A stretch of DNA of 64,000 nt from Flammeovirga yaeyamensis (GCF_018736045.1 NZ_CP076133.1:744001-808000); one strand, 5' to 3'; numbered from the stretch's first letter, positions 42,503 through 51,936 are shown. Made by a program: numbers and translations. The notes: generated by a model from the sequence alone, not told the origin.

Positions 42503-43495
42503 CTACCTACTCCCTAACCTCTCCATCGTATTCACTCTCCCACCTCCTCTCACAGGACTCCCTCCAAAAACATACACCTCTTCATTGTAAAGAATTGCAT
42601 TTGTTCCATGTCTTCCTTCTAACATATTTGGTAACTGAGACCATTGCTCTGTAGTAATATCAAATACTTGGGTTTTATTGGATGCTTTTGGTAGGGCATT
42701 TTCTCCACCCATGTATATCAAGTAGTGGTTTAGTTTAACGATACCTCCTGCAGCACTTGGGTAAGGAAGTTTGTCTTCCAAAGTGATCCATTTTTGTGTT
42801 TTGAAATCATAAACATCAACAAAAGGATTGGTGTATTTAAAGAAGGCCGTGAAGTTGTTTTTATGGTGCACACTACTGTTTCTTCCACCTATTAAATAGA
42901 GTTTGTCGTTGGCCACTATAGCATTAAAGTGATCTCTTAAATGAGGAGCGGAAGTTAATTGAGTCCATGTTTTTGACTTTAGATCGTAGACATCGAATCG
43001 GTTGGAACAGCCGGAAGTGTGACCGTTAGTGATACCGCAAGCTAAATAAATCTTTTCTTGATATAGCACGGCACCTCCTCCACCTCTTCTGACTTCTTTA
43101 GGAATGATACCTTCTTTCTTCCATTCGTTTTTTTCTGGTTGATAGGTCCAAATATGCTCTAATGGTGTTTCAGTTGGGTAGTTACCTTTCATGGCACCCA
43201 CAAAATAAATTTTATCTTGATAAGATACACCTTGAAAATGATGCATAAAGAAAGGAGCTTCGCCTAACTTTTTCCAAGTATTGTTGGATGGATCGAAGAC
43301 CTCCACAGCTTTTGATTCTCGACCACCGATCAAATAGAATTTGTCATTATGGAGTGTAAAGGTGGTCTCATGTCTACCACCAACTACTTGATGTTGATCG
43401 ACAGATGACCATTGTAACTTGTCAAGTTCTTGTGCCTTTAATGAGATAGCAATTAAACCAATAATTAAAGGGAGAATAAAAATAAGTTTGTTCAT
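42503..43495 (-). CDS. Exported Kelch-repeat beta-propeller protein
   Basis: This 330-residue protein has a signal peptide (residues about 1-21) and at least five Kelch-type blades. The repeated motifs are KFYLIGGRESKAVEVFDPSN, KIYFVGAMKGNYPTE, KIYLACGITNGHTSGCSNRF, KLYLIGGRNSSVHHKNNF and EVYVFGGSPVRGGGRVNTM. The double glycine and spaced aromatic residues are typical. The propeller is probably a binding platform. Some related secreted Kelch proteins occur beside sialic-acid or glycan genes. It lies 93 bases after the stop of the large PKD protein, in the same direction, with a terminator between them. Confidence 0.85.
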   Translation of the reverse strand: MNKLIFILPLIIGLIAISLKAQELDKLQWSSVDQHQVVGGRHETTFTLHNDKFYLIGGRESKAVEVFDPSNNTWKKLGEAPFFMHHFQGVSYQDKIYFVGAMKGNYPTETPLEHIWTYQPEKNEWKKEGIIPKEVRRGGGGAVLYQEKIYLACGITNGHTSGCSNRFDVYDLKSKTWTQLTSAPHLRDHFNAIVANDKLYLIGGRNSSVHHKNNFTAFFKYTNPFVDVYDFKTQKWITLEDKLPYPSAAGGIVKLNHYLIYMGGENALPKASNKTQVFDITTEQWSQLPNMLEGRHGTNAILYNEEVYVFGGSPVRGGGRVNTMERLGSR

Positions 43496-43504
43496 GATCT
43501 AAAA

Positions 43505-43541
43505 TTAAAAAATACCGAAGTAGAATCCTCCACTCCGGTAT
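43505..43541 (-). terminator. Terminator of the large PKD-protein gene
   Basis: On the minus strand, ATACCGGAGT and ACTTCGGTAT form a stem with a GGAGGATTCT loop, followed by TTTTTTAATTTT. Confidence 0.75.
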
Positions 43542-43588
43542 ATAATATTGATTTGAAATATAAGTGTGTTTGAAGTTAGTTTTTGCGA

Positions 43589-46500
43589 TTACTGTCTTAA
43601 TATTTTTAAGCTAGTAGTAGCTGAGCTATTCTTCAATTGTATGATATACATACCTGTATGGTAAGGAGTAAGATCTACTTTTTGCACTCCTGAACCCAAT
43701 ACATTTGATTTTAATACTTGTCCCATTGAAGAAAGAATATTTACCTCAGTTCTTTCATTCAATTCTAATGTAACCACTCCACTAGTAGGGTTAGGGAAGT
43801 AGCGTAAGACCACTTTCTTTTGATCTTGAATTGATGTCGGATCTTCTATATCCGATTCAATTGGAAGAACAGTCACCACCACATTATCTACTACTACAAC
43901 ATCTTGTGCTGTAACCTTCAAACCGAAAGTATATTTTGTCATCACTTCCACCTCTGGAGCAGTGAAACTTGGATTTAAACTTGATGGATCATCTAAAGTG
44001 ATTCCAGCAGGAACAATCCACTCGAAAGTACCACCTTGAATTTGTGAGTTGGACGCATCCAAAGAAACCGCATCACCTGCATCTACTGTTTGATCTTGAC
44101 CCGCATTTGCAATTGGTTGAACAAACTCACCATCAGGTTGAACGGTAATGGTTACTTGATCTGAAGAAGTGACGTTGTTGTATTCAATATTTAATGTGAA
44201 AGTGAAGTCTGTATTGATTTGAACAGAAGGAGCGGTAAACGTTGGTTGCTTCGCGTTTACATCAGATAGTTGAATGTTTCCAGGACCTGACCAAGTGAAA
44301 GTGGCTGATGACGGTACAGATTGTGAACCATCTAAAGTCACTTCATCGCCGGCAGTGACTGTTTGATTCACACCCGCATTGGCTGTTACTTCTGGAGTGA
44401 CTGTTACTTTTACCTCATCTGATACTGATAAACTACCTTTTGTGGCTGTAAATGTGAAAGTATATTCTTTTGTTTCTTCAATGACATCGGGCACCTGGAA
44501 AGATGTACCTAATTGATCAGTAGATGATAAAGTGATACCATCAGGGGCTGTCCATTCAAAAGTGAAATCATCACCTGAGTTATGTGAAGCTAATAGACTT
44601 ACAGTTTCACTTGCTTGAGCCGTTTGATCATCACCTGCTGATAATACAAAGTCGATATCGTATTCTACCAAACTTAGATCATCTAACAAGATGACTTCTG
44701 TGACCGGATCATCTGAACTTTGGATATGCAATTGAGATAAAATTGTCTCACCTAAATTTGCACTACCAAAACCTTCTGGAATGGTGATCACCTTCTCAAA
44801 CTCCATCCACTCATTCATAATGGGTTGAATATCGCCCCAATCTATAGATGGTTTTGTCATCGAGAATTTTGCTTGATCGAACCAGTTCCCCTGACCTCCT
44901 GGCATTAAACGGAAGTTTAATACAGTAACATTCATCGACTCTACTTTAACACGACCAGAGAATTTGTATTTTTTGCCAATGACTAACGGGAAATAAGCAT
45001 CTTCACTTGTAATGACACCATCAATTTTAGCCGATGTTTCCATCTTTAAACTTGTCGTACCACTTGCTTCTTGATCAACATCTGTAGAAGTAGCATAAGC
45101 GTCTAGACCTACCCAACCCGTAGATAAACCGTCTTCGAAACTTCCGTTTGTCAATAACTCTGTACCGTTTACAATTTCATTTTTTACAGTAATCGTCACC
45201 GATACTTCTTCTGATTCCAATGCTCCATCACTTACCGTTAATTTGAAAACAAAATCTTCTTCTCCATCAACATTTGGAGCGGTGAAGGACGGTGCAGGAT
45301 CAGATACATCTGAAAGAGTGATGCCTGATGGTTCAACCCATTCAAAAGACATTTCATCTCCGTTAGGATCGTAACTACCTGTGGCATCAAGGTAAACTAC
45401 ATCTCCTGTAGAGACAATTTGATCATCACCAACCATAGCGACTGGCGCCTTATTATCGATAGTGAATTCAATTTCTTGAGAAATATTTTGATCTACAATT
45501 TCAAGACTTCCAGTTTTGTCGATATACAATTCTTTAGTAATAGAATAATTATATGTTCCAGCGACCAAAGTTTCGAAAGTGACCTGTCCGTTTGCGTCTG
45601 TAGTTAACGTCTTATCAAAAGTACTTGCATCTGTAAGTTGCACTTCTGCACCTTCTACTACATTGCCTTTATTGTTTCTGATAGTCAGTGTTGCATCATA
45701 AGTGGATACACCTTCAGCAATTAAAGTGATGACCTTTTCTGGTCCACCTTCTGACATTTCTAGATTATCTGTTTGAGAAATATAGCCATCTGCAGAGATG
45801 GTATATTCATAGGTTCCAGCAACCAAAACGGCATCAATTGTACCGTCTGCAGCCGTAGTATATTCGTTTCCGTTGATCATTACTTTTGCTCCTGCAAGGG
45901 CTGTAGATCCATCGGTGGTTACTTTTAATGGAACTGCAAGAAGTGATGGAAGGTCATCATATGCAGTTGCAGGGAAACCTTTAAGTACAGGGTAAGAACC
46001 TGATCTCATCTCCCAAGCTCCTGTATCAGTAAAGTCTAATTCTGGGAAGTTAGACTGAATAGCCATTGCGTTTGGACTCAAAACTGTCACAGCAGGGTGC
46101 GTATTTTCTTGTCCAGTTGTTGATATACTGTACAATCCAGCAATATCAAATACTCTTCCATCTTGCGGGAAATCGGCTTCTGGAACGATAGCAGGGTAAC
46201 CTCTAAGAACAGTTCCATAGAAAACAGAATTTGTGATGATTCCATTATCTGCTAAATCTTTAACGTTTCCAACGAGACCTCCATTCAATCCCCAATTGGC
46301 ATTAATAGTGGCATCAGCAAAGCAGTTGTTTACCTTGTTAGCAACCAAGTAACCTACGATACTACCCACATTTCCGGTAGCAGTAAAATTACCGTTAACA
46401 ACAAAACAGCCTTCGATGGTTGCATTCCATTCAGAATGCCCCACAATACCACCGACTCTCTCAATACCTTCCGGTCTCATATCGGCTGTTACGTTTACCA

Positions 46501-46900
46501 AACCTAAGTTTTTGATGGTTCCACCTTGCATAAACCCAATAAAACCAACACCTAATTTTGCTTGGTCAGCATGTGGTGTGATGTTTAGGTTTTGGATGAT
46601 ATGATAGTTACCATCGAACGAACCTTTAAATGTGTGATCTGTACCAGCATCTTTCCAACCGATTGGAGTGAATGTCTGTGCATCCATATCGATGTCGGCC
46701 GTAAGTTGGTAATGAGCACCCCACATCTCGGTAGCTCCAGAAAGGTCTAATAAATCTTGAACGGTAGCAATTTGATAAGGATCACCTGCTGTACCAGTTC
46801 CCCCTGAAAAAGTTTGTGCATTGACTGAGCCGAAAAAAAGTAGGCACAGTCCCAATAGAAGTAATTGTAGTCTGTAAAGTAATTTCATTTTTTTCATCAA
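43589..46900 (-). CDS. Large secreted PKD protein with GLUG region and type IX sorting domain
   Basis: This 1103-residue protein has a signal peptide (about residues 8-28). A GLUG-motif beta-helix lies at about 40-310 (YQIATVQDLLDLSG; RVGGIVGHSEWNATIEG). Two carboxypeptidase-regulatory-like repeats are at about 325-480 (AGAKVMINGNEYTTAADG). A PKD domain is at about 485-575. A jelly-roll carbohydrate-binding-like domain spans about 580-750 (ELLTNGSFEDGLSTGWVG). PKD-like repeats lie at about 755-1020. A type IX secretion C-terminal domain ends it (VLRYFPNPTSGVVTLELNE). It is secreted through the type IX system and probably retained on the surface. The modules suggest a multivalent polysaccharide-binding or adhesion role. 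There is no catalytic domain. Its C-terminal half is a longer version of the protein at 28606-30276. Confidence 0.85.
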   Translation of the reverse strand: MMKKMKLLYRLQLLLLGLCLLFFGSVNAQTFSGGTGTAGDPYQIATVQDLLDLSGATEMWGAHYQLTADIDMDAQTFTPIGWKDAGTDHTFKGSFDGNYHIIQNLNITPHADQAKLGVGFIGFMQGGTIKNLGLVNVTADMRPEGIERVGGIVGHSEWNATIEGCFVVNGNFTATGNVGSIVGYLVANKVNNCFADATINANWGLNGGLVGNVKDLADNGIITNSVFYGTVLRGYPAIVPEADFPQDGRVFDIAGLYSISTTGQENTHPAVTVLSPNAMAIQSNFPELDFTDTGAWEMRSGSYPVLKGFPATAYDDLPSLLAVPLKVTTDGSTALAGAKVMINGNEYTTAADGTIDAVLVAGTYEYTISADGYISQTDNLEMSEGGPEKVITLIAEGVSTYDATLTIRNNKGNVVEGAEVQLTDASTFDKTLTTDANGQVTFETLVAGTYNYSITKELYIDKTGSLEIVDQNISQEIEFTIDNKAPVAMVGDDQIVSTGDVVYLDATGSYDPNGDEMSFEWVEPSGITLSDVSDPAPSFTAPNVDGEEDFVFKLTVSDGALESEEVSVTITVKNEIVNGTELLTNGSFEDGLSTGWVGLDAYATSTDVDQEASGTTSLKMETSAKIDGVITSEDAYFPLVIGKKYKFSGRVKVESMNVTVLNFRLMPGGQGNWFDQAKFSMTKPSIDWGDIQPIMNEWMEFEKVITIPEGFGSANLGETILSQLHIQSSDDPVTEVILLDDLSLVEYDIDFVLSAGDDQTAQASETVSLLASHNSGDDFTFEWTAPDGITLSSTDQLGTSFQVPDVIEETKEYTFTFTATKGSLSVSDEVKVTVTPEVTANAGVNQTVTAGDEVTLDGSQSVPSSATFTWSGPGNIQLSDVNAKQPTFTAPSVQINTDFTFTLNIEYNNVTSSDQVTITVQPDGEFVQPIANAGQDQTVDAGDAVSLDASNSQIQGGTFEWIVPAGITLDDPSSLNPSFTAPEVEVMTKYTFGLKVTAQDVVVVDNVVVTVLPIESDIEDPTSIQDQKKVVLRYFPNPTSGVVTLELNERTEVNILSSMGQVLKSNVLGSGVQKVDLTPYHTGMYIIQLKNSSATTSLKILRQ

Positions 46901-47127
46901 GTTGATAGATAGAATTGTTTAATAAGAGTAAGCGTGGTTGGTCTGTACGTCTAATAAAACAATGCGTAGTTATTAATTCATTTATCAAAGTTGTAAAAAT
47001 TACACTAATAAGATGGCGAGAAATAACGAATAAAGTAGGGGGGATATTTAATCAGTCACTTTAAATTGATGGTAACGGTAATGTAGTAGGGAAAAAATTA
47101 TGGATCGATAGGGGGGAAAAGTGTTTT

Positions 47128-47580
47128 TTAGCCCTTTGAAGCTTGGACTTCCTCTATTATGTATCTATTGGCTTGAATAGCAAAGTCATTGAGGTGTATC
47201 CCTGTGCAAGAAGCATCATATATCTTCTTGAAATCTCTTTTTGTATAGACAATCACGTATTTTCTAGCACGACTCATTCCTGTATTTACAGTATAATCCC
47301 AATCAAAATAATCAATATCTTTGATATCATAGTGTTTCTTTTCTTTAAAGAAAAAGCCATCAACATTTAACTTTAGATGTTCTTTATTTTTCTTTTTTGT
47401 AATGATGTATAGTGCAATAGGAAAGATGATAAAGAAAAGTCCTAAACCTCCCAAAACATTATATACTAAATTTTCAATGAATTGTGAAAGAATGATTCCG
47501 AACAAAAACGGAGCAAGAAAAGAGACAAACAAAGGTTTGATTATAGAATCTATATCATGATATATGAATTGTTTTTTCAT
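47128..47580 (-). CDS. Small membrane protein, unknown
   Basis: This 150-residue protein has two adjacent hydrophobic segments, at about residues 16-38 and 40-60 (FVSFLAPFLFGIILSQFI; GGLGLFFIIFPIALYII). A cytoplasmic domain follows (DIKDIDYFDWDYTVNTGM, KYVIVYTKRDFKKIYDASCT), possibly of the PH-like type. I do not recognise it. It stands divergent from the AAA-ATPase gene and shares the 104-base gap with it. Confidence 0.5.
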   Translation of the reverse strand: MKKQFIYHDIDSIIKPLFVSFLAPFLFGIILSQFIENLVYNVLGGLGLFFIIFPIALYIITKKKNKEHLKLNVDGFFFKEKKHYDIKDIDYFDWDYTVNTGMSRARKYVIVYTKRDFKKIYDASCTGIHLNDFAIQANRYIIEEVQASKG

Positions 47581-47684
47581 TTGTAAGTATAGTTTGCTTT
47601 TTATTCAACAATGAAGGTATTCAAATAAGTCTGCATAATCAATTCCTACATAATTTTATATCTTTACAAAAAAGAGATTTAAAC

Positions 47685-49373
47685 ATGAAGAAATTCCCTA
47701 TTGGCATATCAAATTTTAAAATGGTGATTCAAGATGATTACTACTTTGTAGATAAATCTTTATTGATCGAAGAGGTAATTGATAGTAACGCCACTTCACT
47801 TTTAATACCACGCCCTAGGAGATTTGGAAAGACATTAAATATGTCGATGCTTCATGCATTTTTTGATATTAATAAAGCAGAAGAAAACAAGGCCCTTTTT
47901 GATAACCTAAAAATTAGACAGTCTGCAGCTTGGAAACATCAAGGGGAATATCCGGTGATTTATCTTTCTTTAAAAGATGTAAAAGAGAATTCTTACGATA
48001 AAGCTTTAGAGAATATCAATAGGCTTTGTATTGAATGGTTAGAAGATAATGAAGAGATACTTCTTTCAGATAAATTATCTCAAACGGAGAGAAATATTCT
48101 TAATGCTCTAAGAAAAGAGAATTGGAAACAGGTAGCCTTAGAAGGCTTTTTTAAATCAGTTTCTAAAATTTTATATAAAGTATATAATCAAAAAGTCATC
48201 ATCTTAATTGATGAATACGACTCATGTATCATTAAATCTTGGGAAGCGGGTTATTATGAAGAAATGATTTCTTTCATGCGTGGATTTTTGTCAGGTGGAT
48301 TTAAGGATAATGATTATTTATTCAAAGGGATCATTACCGGAATTCTGAGGGTAGCTAAAGAAAGTATTTTCTCAGGACTAAATAACTTGGAAGTGAATTC
48401 CATCCTAGATTTCAATTTTGCTGACAAATTTGGATTAACTGAAGGAGAGGTTCAAAAACTACTATCTGATAGTGGGATAAGCATTTCGTTCGAAGAGGTC
48501 AAGTCTTGGTACAATGGCTATTCATTTGGAGAATGTAATGATATATACAATCCTTGGTCGATTATAAATTTTGCTTACAAACCTACTCAAGGTTTCAGAC
48601 CTTATTGGGTGAACACTTCCGCAAACGAATTAATTGAAGAATTACTAACCAATGCAAATGCTGATTTAGAGAAAAAGTTAACAGGCTTTATCGATGGACA
48701 GGTAATGGAATGTGAGATCGAAGAGACTACAATTTTCAAAGACTTAGATGCTGGAAAAGAAAAAACAGTATTGGGATTATTATTGTTCAATGGTTACCTC
48801 ACAAAAGCATATACAAAGCAAGAAGATATCACTATTTCTCATGGACTAAAAATACCCAATAAAGAAGTAAGTGTGGTTTATAAACAAATGCTGGAAAGAT
48901 TGTTAAGTCGTTCTACTGAAGTAAGTGAAAGTTCTATTTTAGCAGCATTATTAGAACAAGATGCTTTGGAGTTTGAAGATGCCTTATCAAAATACATGTT
49001 GACTTCATTTAGCTTTAATGATATTCAACATAGAGGTTCACTTCCAGAAAAAGTATATCACGCTTTTATTTTAGGACTCATGGCTCATTTATCGAATAAA
49101 TTTATCGTGAAATCTAATCCAGAAACAGGCTTAGGAAGAGCAGACCTACTCATTTATCCTAAAGATAATAATGATAAAAGAGGTTGGGTTCTAGAATTTA
49201 AAAAGCTTAAGAAAAGCTCTCCAGCGTTAAACGAATTGGCCAAAGAGGCCATGCAACAAATTCACACATCTCAATATATTACTACCTTAAAAGAACATGA
49301 TAAAACAGAGGTGATGTTAGTAGGAGTGGCTTTTGATGGTAAAGAAGTGAGTTGTGTGACGGAGTTTATATAA
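47685..49373 (+). CDS. AAA-ATPase-like / PD-(D/E)XK nuclease-like protein
   Basis: This 562-residue protein begins with the AAA-ATPase-like (PF09820) domain. Its P-loop is RPRRFGKTLNMS (K49, T50) and the Walker B strand is KVIILIDEYDSC. SWYNGYSFGECNDIYNPWSI is the family signature. The C-terminus has a PD-(D/E)XK-like motif (PF08011), GLGRADLLIYPKDN then GWVLEFKKLKK. The family is found in many copies in Bacteroidota and is thought to be an uncharacterised ATP-dependent nuclease or mobile-defence gene. It stands alone, with no transposase. Defence or selfish roles are guesses. The start is the first ATG of the conserved MKKFPIGISNF. Confidence 0.88.
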   Translation: MKKFPIGISNFKMVIQDDYYFVDKSLLIEEVIDSNATSLLIPRPRRFGKTLNMSMLHAFFDINKAEENKALFDNLKIRQSAAWKHQGEYPVIYLSLKDVKENSYDKALENINRLCIEWLEDNEEILLSDKLSQTERNILNALRKENWKQVALEGFFKSVSKILYKVYNQKVIILIDEYDSCIIKSWEAGYYEEMISFMRGFLSGGFKDNDYLFKGIITGILRVAKESIFSGLNNLEVNSILDFNFADKFGLTEGEVQKLLSDSGISISFEEVKSWYNGYSFGECNDIYNPWSIINFAYKPTQGFRPYWVNTSANELIEELLTNANADLEKKLTGFIDGQVMECEIEETTIFKDLDAGKEKTVLGLLLFNGYLTKAYTKQEDITISHGLKIPNKEVSVVYKQMLERLLSRSTEVSESSILAALLEQDALEFEDALSKYMLTSFSFNDIQHRGSLPEKVYHAFILGLMAHLSNKFIVKSNPETGLGRADLLIYPKDNNDKRGWVLEFKKLKKSSPALNELAKEAMQQIHTSQYITTLKEHDKTEVMLVGVAFDGKEVSCVTEFI

Positions 49374-49412
49374 CCAAGAATAATAAGCAAACTTATAAAA
49401 TCACAATAGACT

Positions 49413-49823
49413 ATGTTAAAGAAATATTTCGATGAAATGTATAGCATTCATTATTACAATTTATCTTTTAGTAATAAAGATAGAACAGTTTATTTTTATA
49501 CTATAATAATAGATCTTCTTTATTATTTGCATACTATAATAGGATCAATTGGAGCATCATTTTTTATTGTTTTGTATGATGATAATTTTCAAGAAACACT
49601 CAAAATTGTTATTGTTATATGTGAGTCAGTAATAATGTTATATTTTATTCTATTTTTATATTATTACTCCATTAATGATAATAAAAAATTTGTCATTAAT
49701 GAGGATTTAAAAGTATTTAATAAATATAGAAGAAAATACAGAATACTTTATTTACAAATGCTGATTGCGTTTATTTCATGGATTTTTACTTTTATTTTTT
49801 TCGGTCCAGAGTATAAATATTAG
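49413..49823 (+). CDS. Small membrane protein, unknown
   Basis: This 136-residue protein has three hydrophobic segments, at about residues 38-55, 66-85 and 113-130. Its composition is very rich in Y, I and F, with no motif that I recognise. It starts 39 bases after the AAA-ATPase-like gene, in the same direction, so it may be co-transcribed. No function is assigned. Confidence 0.5.
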   Translation: MLKKYFDEMYSIHYYNLSFSNKDRTVYFYTIIIDLLYYLHTIIGSIGASFFIVLYDDNFQETLKIVIVICESVIMLYFILFLYYYSINDNKKFVINEDLKVFNKYRRKYRILYLQMLIAFISWIFTFIFFGPEYKY

Positions 49824-49870
49824 GAAAAATTTAAAGGCCTTTACCCTTCAATAACTACTTGTTGTTCTTT

Positions 49871-49954
49871 TTATAGTTGGAGTATTGGCTTTAAACATAA
49901 TGATGAGGTTTACTACAGAGAAGATGAATTTTTTGATTTAGTGCAATTAAAATA
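49871..49954 (+). pseudogene. C-terminal coding fragment
   Basis: One frame reads YSWSIGFKHNDEVYYREDEF then FDLVQLK and a TAA at 49952. It is protein-like, but there is no start codon and the frame upstream is closed by a stop about 40 bases earlier. It looks like the remnant tail of a lost gene. The family was not recognised. Confidence 0.4.
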
Positions 49955-50038
49955 AAAAAACAGTTTTTAAGGCAAGCAAAATTTCTAATTTTAGAACTTA
50001 ATTAAAACAAATAACAGAACTAATCACCAAAACCAATA

Positions 50039-50428
50039 ATGAAAGTAAAACTAAGCAAACGGACAAAAAACATGATAGGGATTGTTGTAAATATAATTGT
50101 TATAGCAGTGTTTATTAATTTCTATTTTATTACTACTTACAGATATACTGTAGGATATATTGTGCCTTATTATTTAAAACCTAAAAATAATCCAAGATTT
50201 TATAAATATAAGGTGGGAAAAGAGATTTACAAAGTCGAAGTATATTCAAAGAAAAGGATACCCAAAAAAATTATTGTAGAATTTTCTATACATAATCCTG
50301 GTATTAGTGTTGGTGTAATCTCTGCAAATGACTCCATAAAACCTCCACAAAATTGGGGCAGTTGGTCTTATGAAGAAGTCGTGGAAATGGGTTATGATAT
50401 TAAAAAGCCTTTTACTTTGTTTCAGTAA
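50039..50428 (+). CDS. Single-pass membrane protein, unknown
   Basis: This 129-residue protein has a basic N-terminus (KVKLSKRTKNMIG), one membrane helix at about residues 13-32 (IVVNIIVIAVFINFYFI) and an extracytoplasmic domain with strands (FYKYKVGKEIYKVEVYSKKR, KKIIVEFSIHNPGISVGVIS). It is not recognised. It is the first gene of a tight run with 50445, 50842 and 51015, separated by 16, 1 and 11 bases. Confidence 0.5.
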   Translation: MKVKLSKRTKNMIGIVVNIIVIAVFINFYFITTYRYTVGYIVPYYLKPKNNPRFYKYKVGKEIYKVEVYSKKRIPKKIIVEFSIHNPGISVGVISANDSIKPPQNWGSWSYEEVVEMGYDIKKPFTLFQ

Positions 50429-50444
50429 TTAAAAAACGAAAATA

Positions 50445-50840
50445 ATGAAGTACTTAAAGTATCTATTTATTATCTCCTTTATTTTTATTCTCTTTGAAGG
50501 AATCTCTTTGATCAAGTCTAATGACAATACTAATTCTTATGAATTAGTCTCTTCCTTTATTGTAACTAATAAGCAATTCATCCATGAATATGGAGAAAAC
50601 GCTGATGTTCAATGGTTGGCTTCGACCAAAATGATCAGCAATGAGGAAAAAGTAGCCATTGTTCAATATTATGTCGATACTAAAAACCAAGGTGAAGTGA
50701 AGATCTTGTTTTTATTAGAGAATAAAAATCAAGAATGGGTAGTAGCAGATTATTGTGAAAGCTACTTTGATTTAGGAAGAAGTACTTACTTTAAGAACCA
50801 TGAGCTGATAGAAGCTTGGAATTATTGTAATGAGGAATAA
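50445..50840 (+). CDS. Exported or membrane-anchored protein, unknown
   Basis: This 131-residue protein has an N-terminal hydrophobic segment (residues about 5-25, LFIISFIFILFEGISLI) that is either an uncleaved signal or an anchor, then an alpha/beta domain (TNSYELVSSFIVTNKQFIHE, EVKILFLLENKNQEWVVADY). I see no enzyme motif and do not recognise the family. The next gene begins after one base, so translation is coupled. Confidence 0.5.
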   Translation: MKYLKYLFIISFIFILFEGISLIKSNDNTNSYELVSSFIVTNKQFIHEYGENADVQWLASTKMISNEEKVAIVQYYVDTKNQGEVKILFLLENKNQEWVVADYCESYFDLGRSTYFKNHELIEAWNYCNEE

Positions 50841-50841
50841 T

Positions 50842-51003
50842 ATGGGAAAGTTTATCTATTTATTTTTAATCATTTTTCTAACAGGTTGTTCAGAAGAAAG
50901 ATATAAATACATTGAATCTGGAAGATTTGAAAACACATATAAAGATAAAAAAAGTGGGAGATATTTAGATGTCAATAGAAAAAATCATAAAGATGGGTAT
51001 TAA
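50842..51003 (+). CDS. Small lipoprotein (53 aa)
   Basis: The short ORF starts one base after the previous stop. Residues 1-16 (MGKFIYLFLIIFLTGC) are a textbook lipoprotein signal with lipobox LTGC and cysteine at position 16. The mature part is 38 polar residues rich in K, Y, S and G. It is a good gene despite its size, and sits in the four-gene run. No role is known. Confidence 0.65.
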   Translation: MGKFIYLFLIIFLTGCSEERYKYIESGRFENTYKDKKSGRYLDVNRKNHKDGY

Positions 51004-51014
51004 TTAATAGCTTT

Positions 51015-51608
51015 ATGAATAATAAATGGGAAAGAATAAAAAGGAAGTATCCAATAGGAGGAATAGTTAGAGGAGAAATTATAAAACATACAGTTTTTGG
51101 AGTTTTTATAGATGTGAAAGATGAAGATCTACAGGGTTTTATTCCAATTATTGATTTTGGTATGGAATACTACGATAAATTTCATTTAAATAATGACAAG
51201 GGGAATCATAATATAATAAATGACACTACTCCTAGCTTTTATCCTGAAATAGGTTTTGAAATGCCTTTTAAAGTTACAGGTTATAATAATAATTCTTTTG
51301 AGAATAAATGGGAATTATGGTTAAGCATAAAAGTTAATAAAATGCCTAGAATAGATTGGGATCTCACAAAAAGAAAGTACCCAAAAGGTTCTAAAGTTTT
51401 TGGAAGTGTAATTAGACATACCAACCTAGGTGTATATGTAAATATTAATGATGACCCTTTAGAAGGCTTTATCCCTTCTTTTTGTTTTGGTAAAAAAGAT
51501 CCATTTAAGAATTATCCATCTATTGGATCTCAAGGAGTTTTTAATGTTATGAATTACTCAATCGATATTGAGGGTCATGAAGAAAAAAATCAAATTTTTT
51601 TGAAATGA
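51015..51608 (+). CDS. Tandem S1-domain RNA-binding protein
   Basis: This 197-residue protein contains two S1 motifs. The first is KRKYPIGGIVRGEIIKHTVF with GVFIDVKDEDLQGFIPIIDF. The second is TKRKYPKGSKVFGSVIRHTN with LGVYVNINDDPLEGFIPSFC. The repeats are clearly related by internal duplication. S1 domains bind single-stranded RNA. A two-domain stand-alone protein in a small membrane-protein run is not a standard housekeeping gene, and I cannot say which RNA it binds. The last codons are AT-rich. Confidence 0.75.
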   Translation: MNNKWERIKRKYPIGGIVRGEIIKHTVFGVFIDVKDEDLQGFIPIIDFGMEYYDKFHLNNDKGNHNIINDTTPSFYPEIGFEMPFKVTGYNNNSFENKWELWLSIKVNKMPRIDWDLTKRKYPKGSKVFGSVIRHTNLGVYVNINDDPLEGFIPSFCFGKKDPFKNYPSIGSQGVFNVMNYSIDIEGHEEKNQIFLK

Positions 51609-51632
51609 AATATCAACTTCTTAGTATTAGAA

Positions 51633-51890
51633 TTAACTTCCCAAGTCTTCGAATGCGTCACCTATAGAATCGTATTTTGTTGATTTATCATCTTTTGAAT
51701 TTAAAGCCTCCATCATTTCTTTATCTTTCATTAAATAAAGAGTTTCCATTAGAGCATTGTATTCATTTTGTTCAATCACTACATAATTGGCTTCTTTTGT
51801 TGTAATGATAAGTTCCTCAAAGTTTGACTTTACACTTTTAAGTAATGACTTTGTGTTTTTTTTAAAATTGGATAAAGATGTAACAAGCAT
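51633..51890 (-). CDS. Phd/YefM-type antitoxin (orphan)
   Basis: The conserved start is MLVTSLSNFKKNTKSLLKSV at 51890; an earlier start at 51914 would add eight residues. This 85-residue protein follows the Phd/YefM pattern: SNFKKNTKSLLKSVK, IITTKEANYVVIEQNEYNAL, then MKDKEMMEALN and an acidic tail. Such antitoxins bind their own promoter and neutralise a RelE/YoeB toxin usually encoded next. No toxin ORF is adjacent (sulfatase gene at 52003, S1 protein at 51608), so it is an orphan or acts on a distant toxin. Confidence 0.7.
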   Translation of the reverse strand: MLVTSLSNFKKNTKSLLKSVKSNFEELIITTKEANYVVIEQNEYNALMETLYLMKDKEMMEALNSKDDKSTKYDSIGDAFEDLGS

Positions 51891-51936
51891 ATAATATCGA
51901 TAGATTATGACCATTTACATGAAATAAGCTTTTTAT

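Noticed and set aside
47685-49373. Reading the AAA-ATPase/PD-(D/E)XK gene as a defined anti-phage system
   Set aside because: The family is multicopy and uncharacterised, and no known defence partner genes are next to it.
51633-51890. Complete toxin-antitoxin pair
   Set aside because: No RelE/YoeB-like or other toxin frame lies on either side of the antitoxin.
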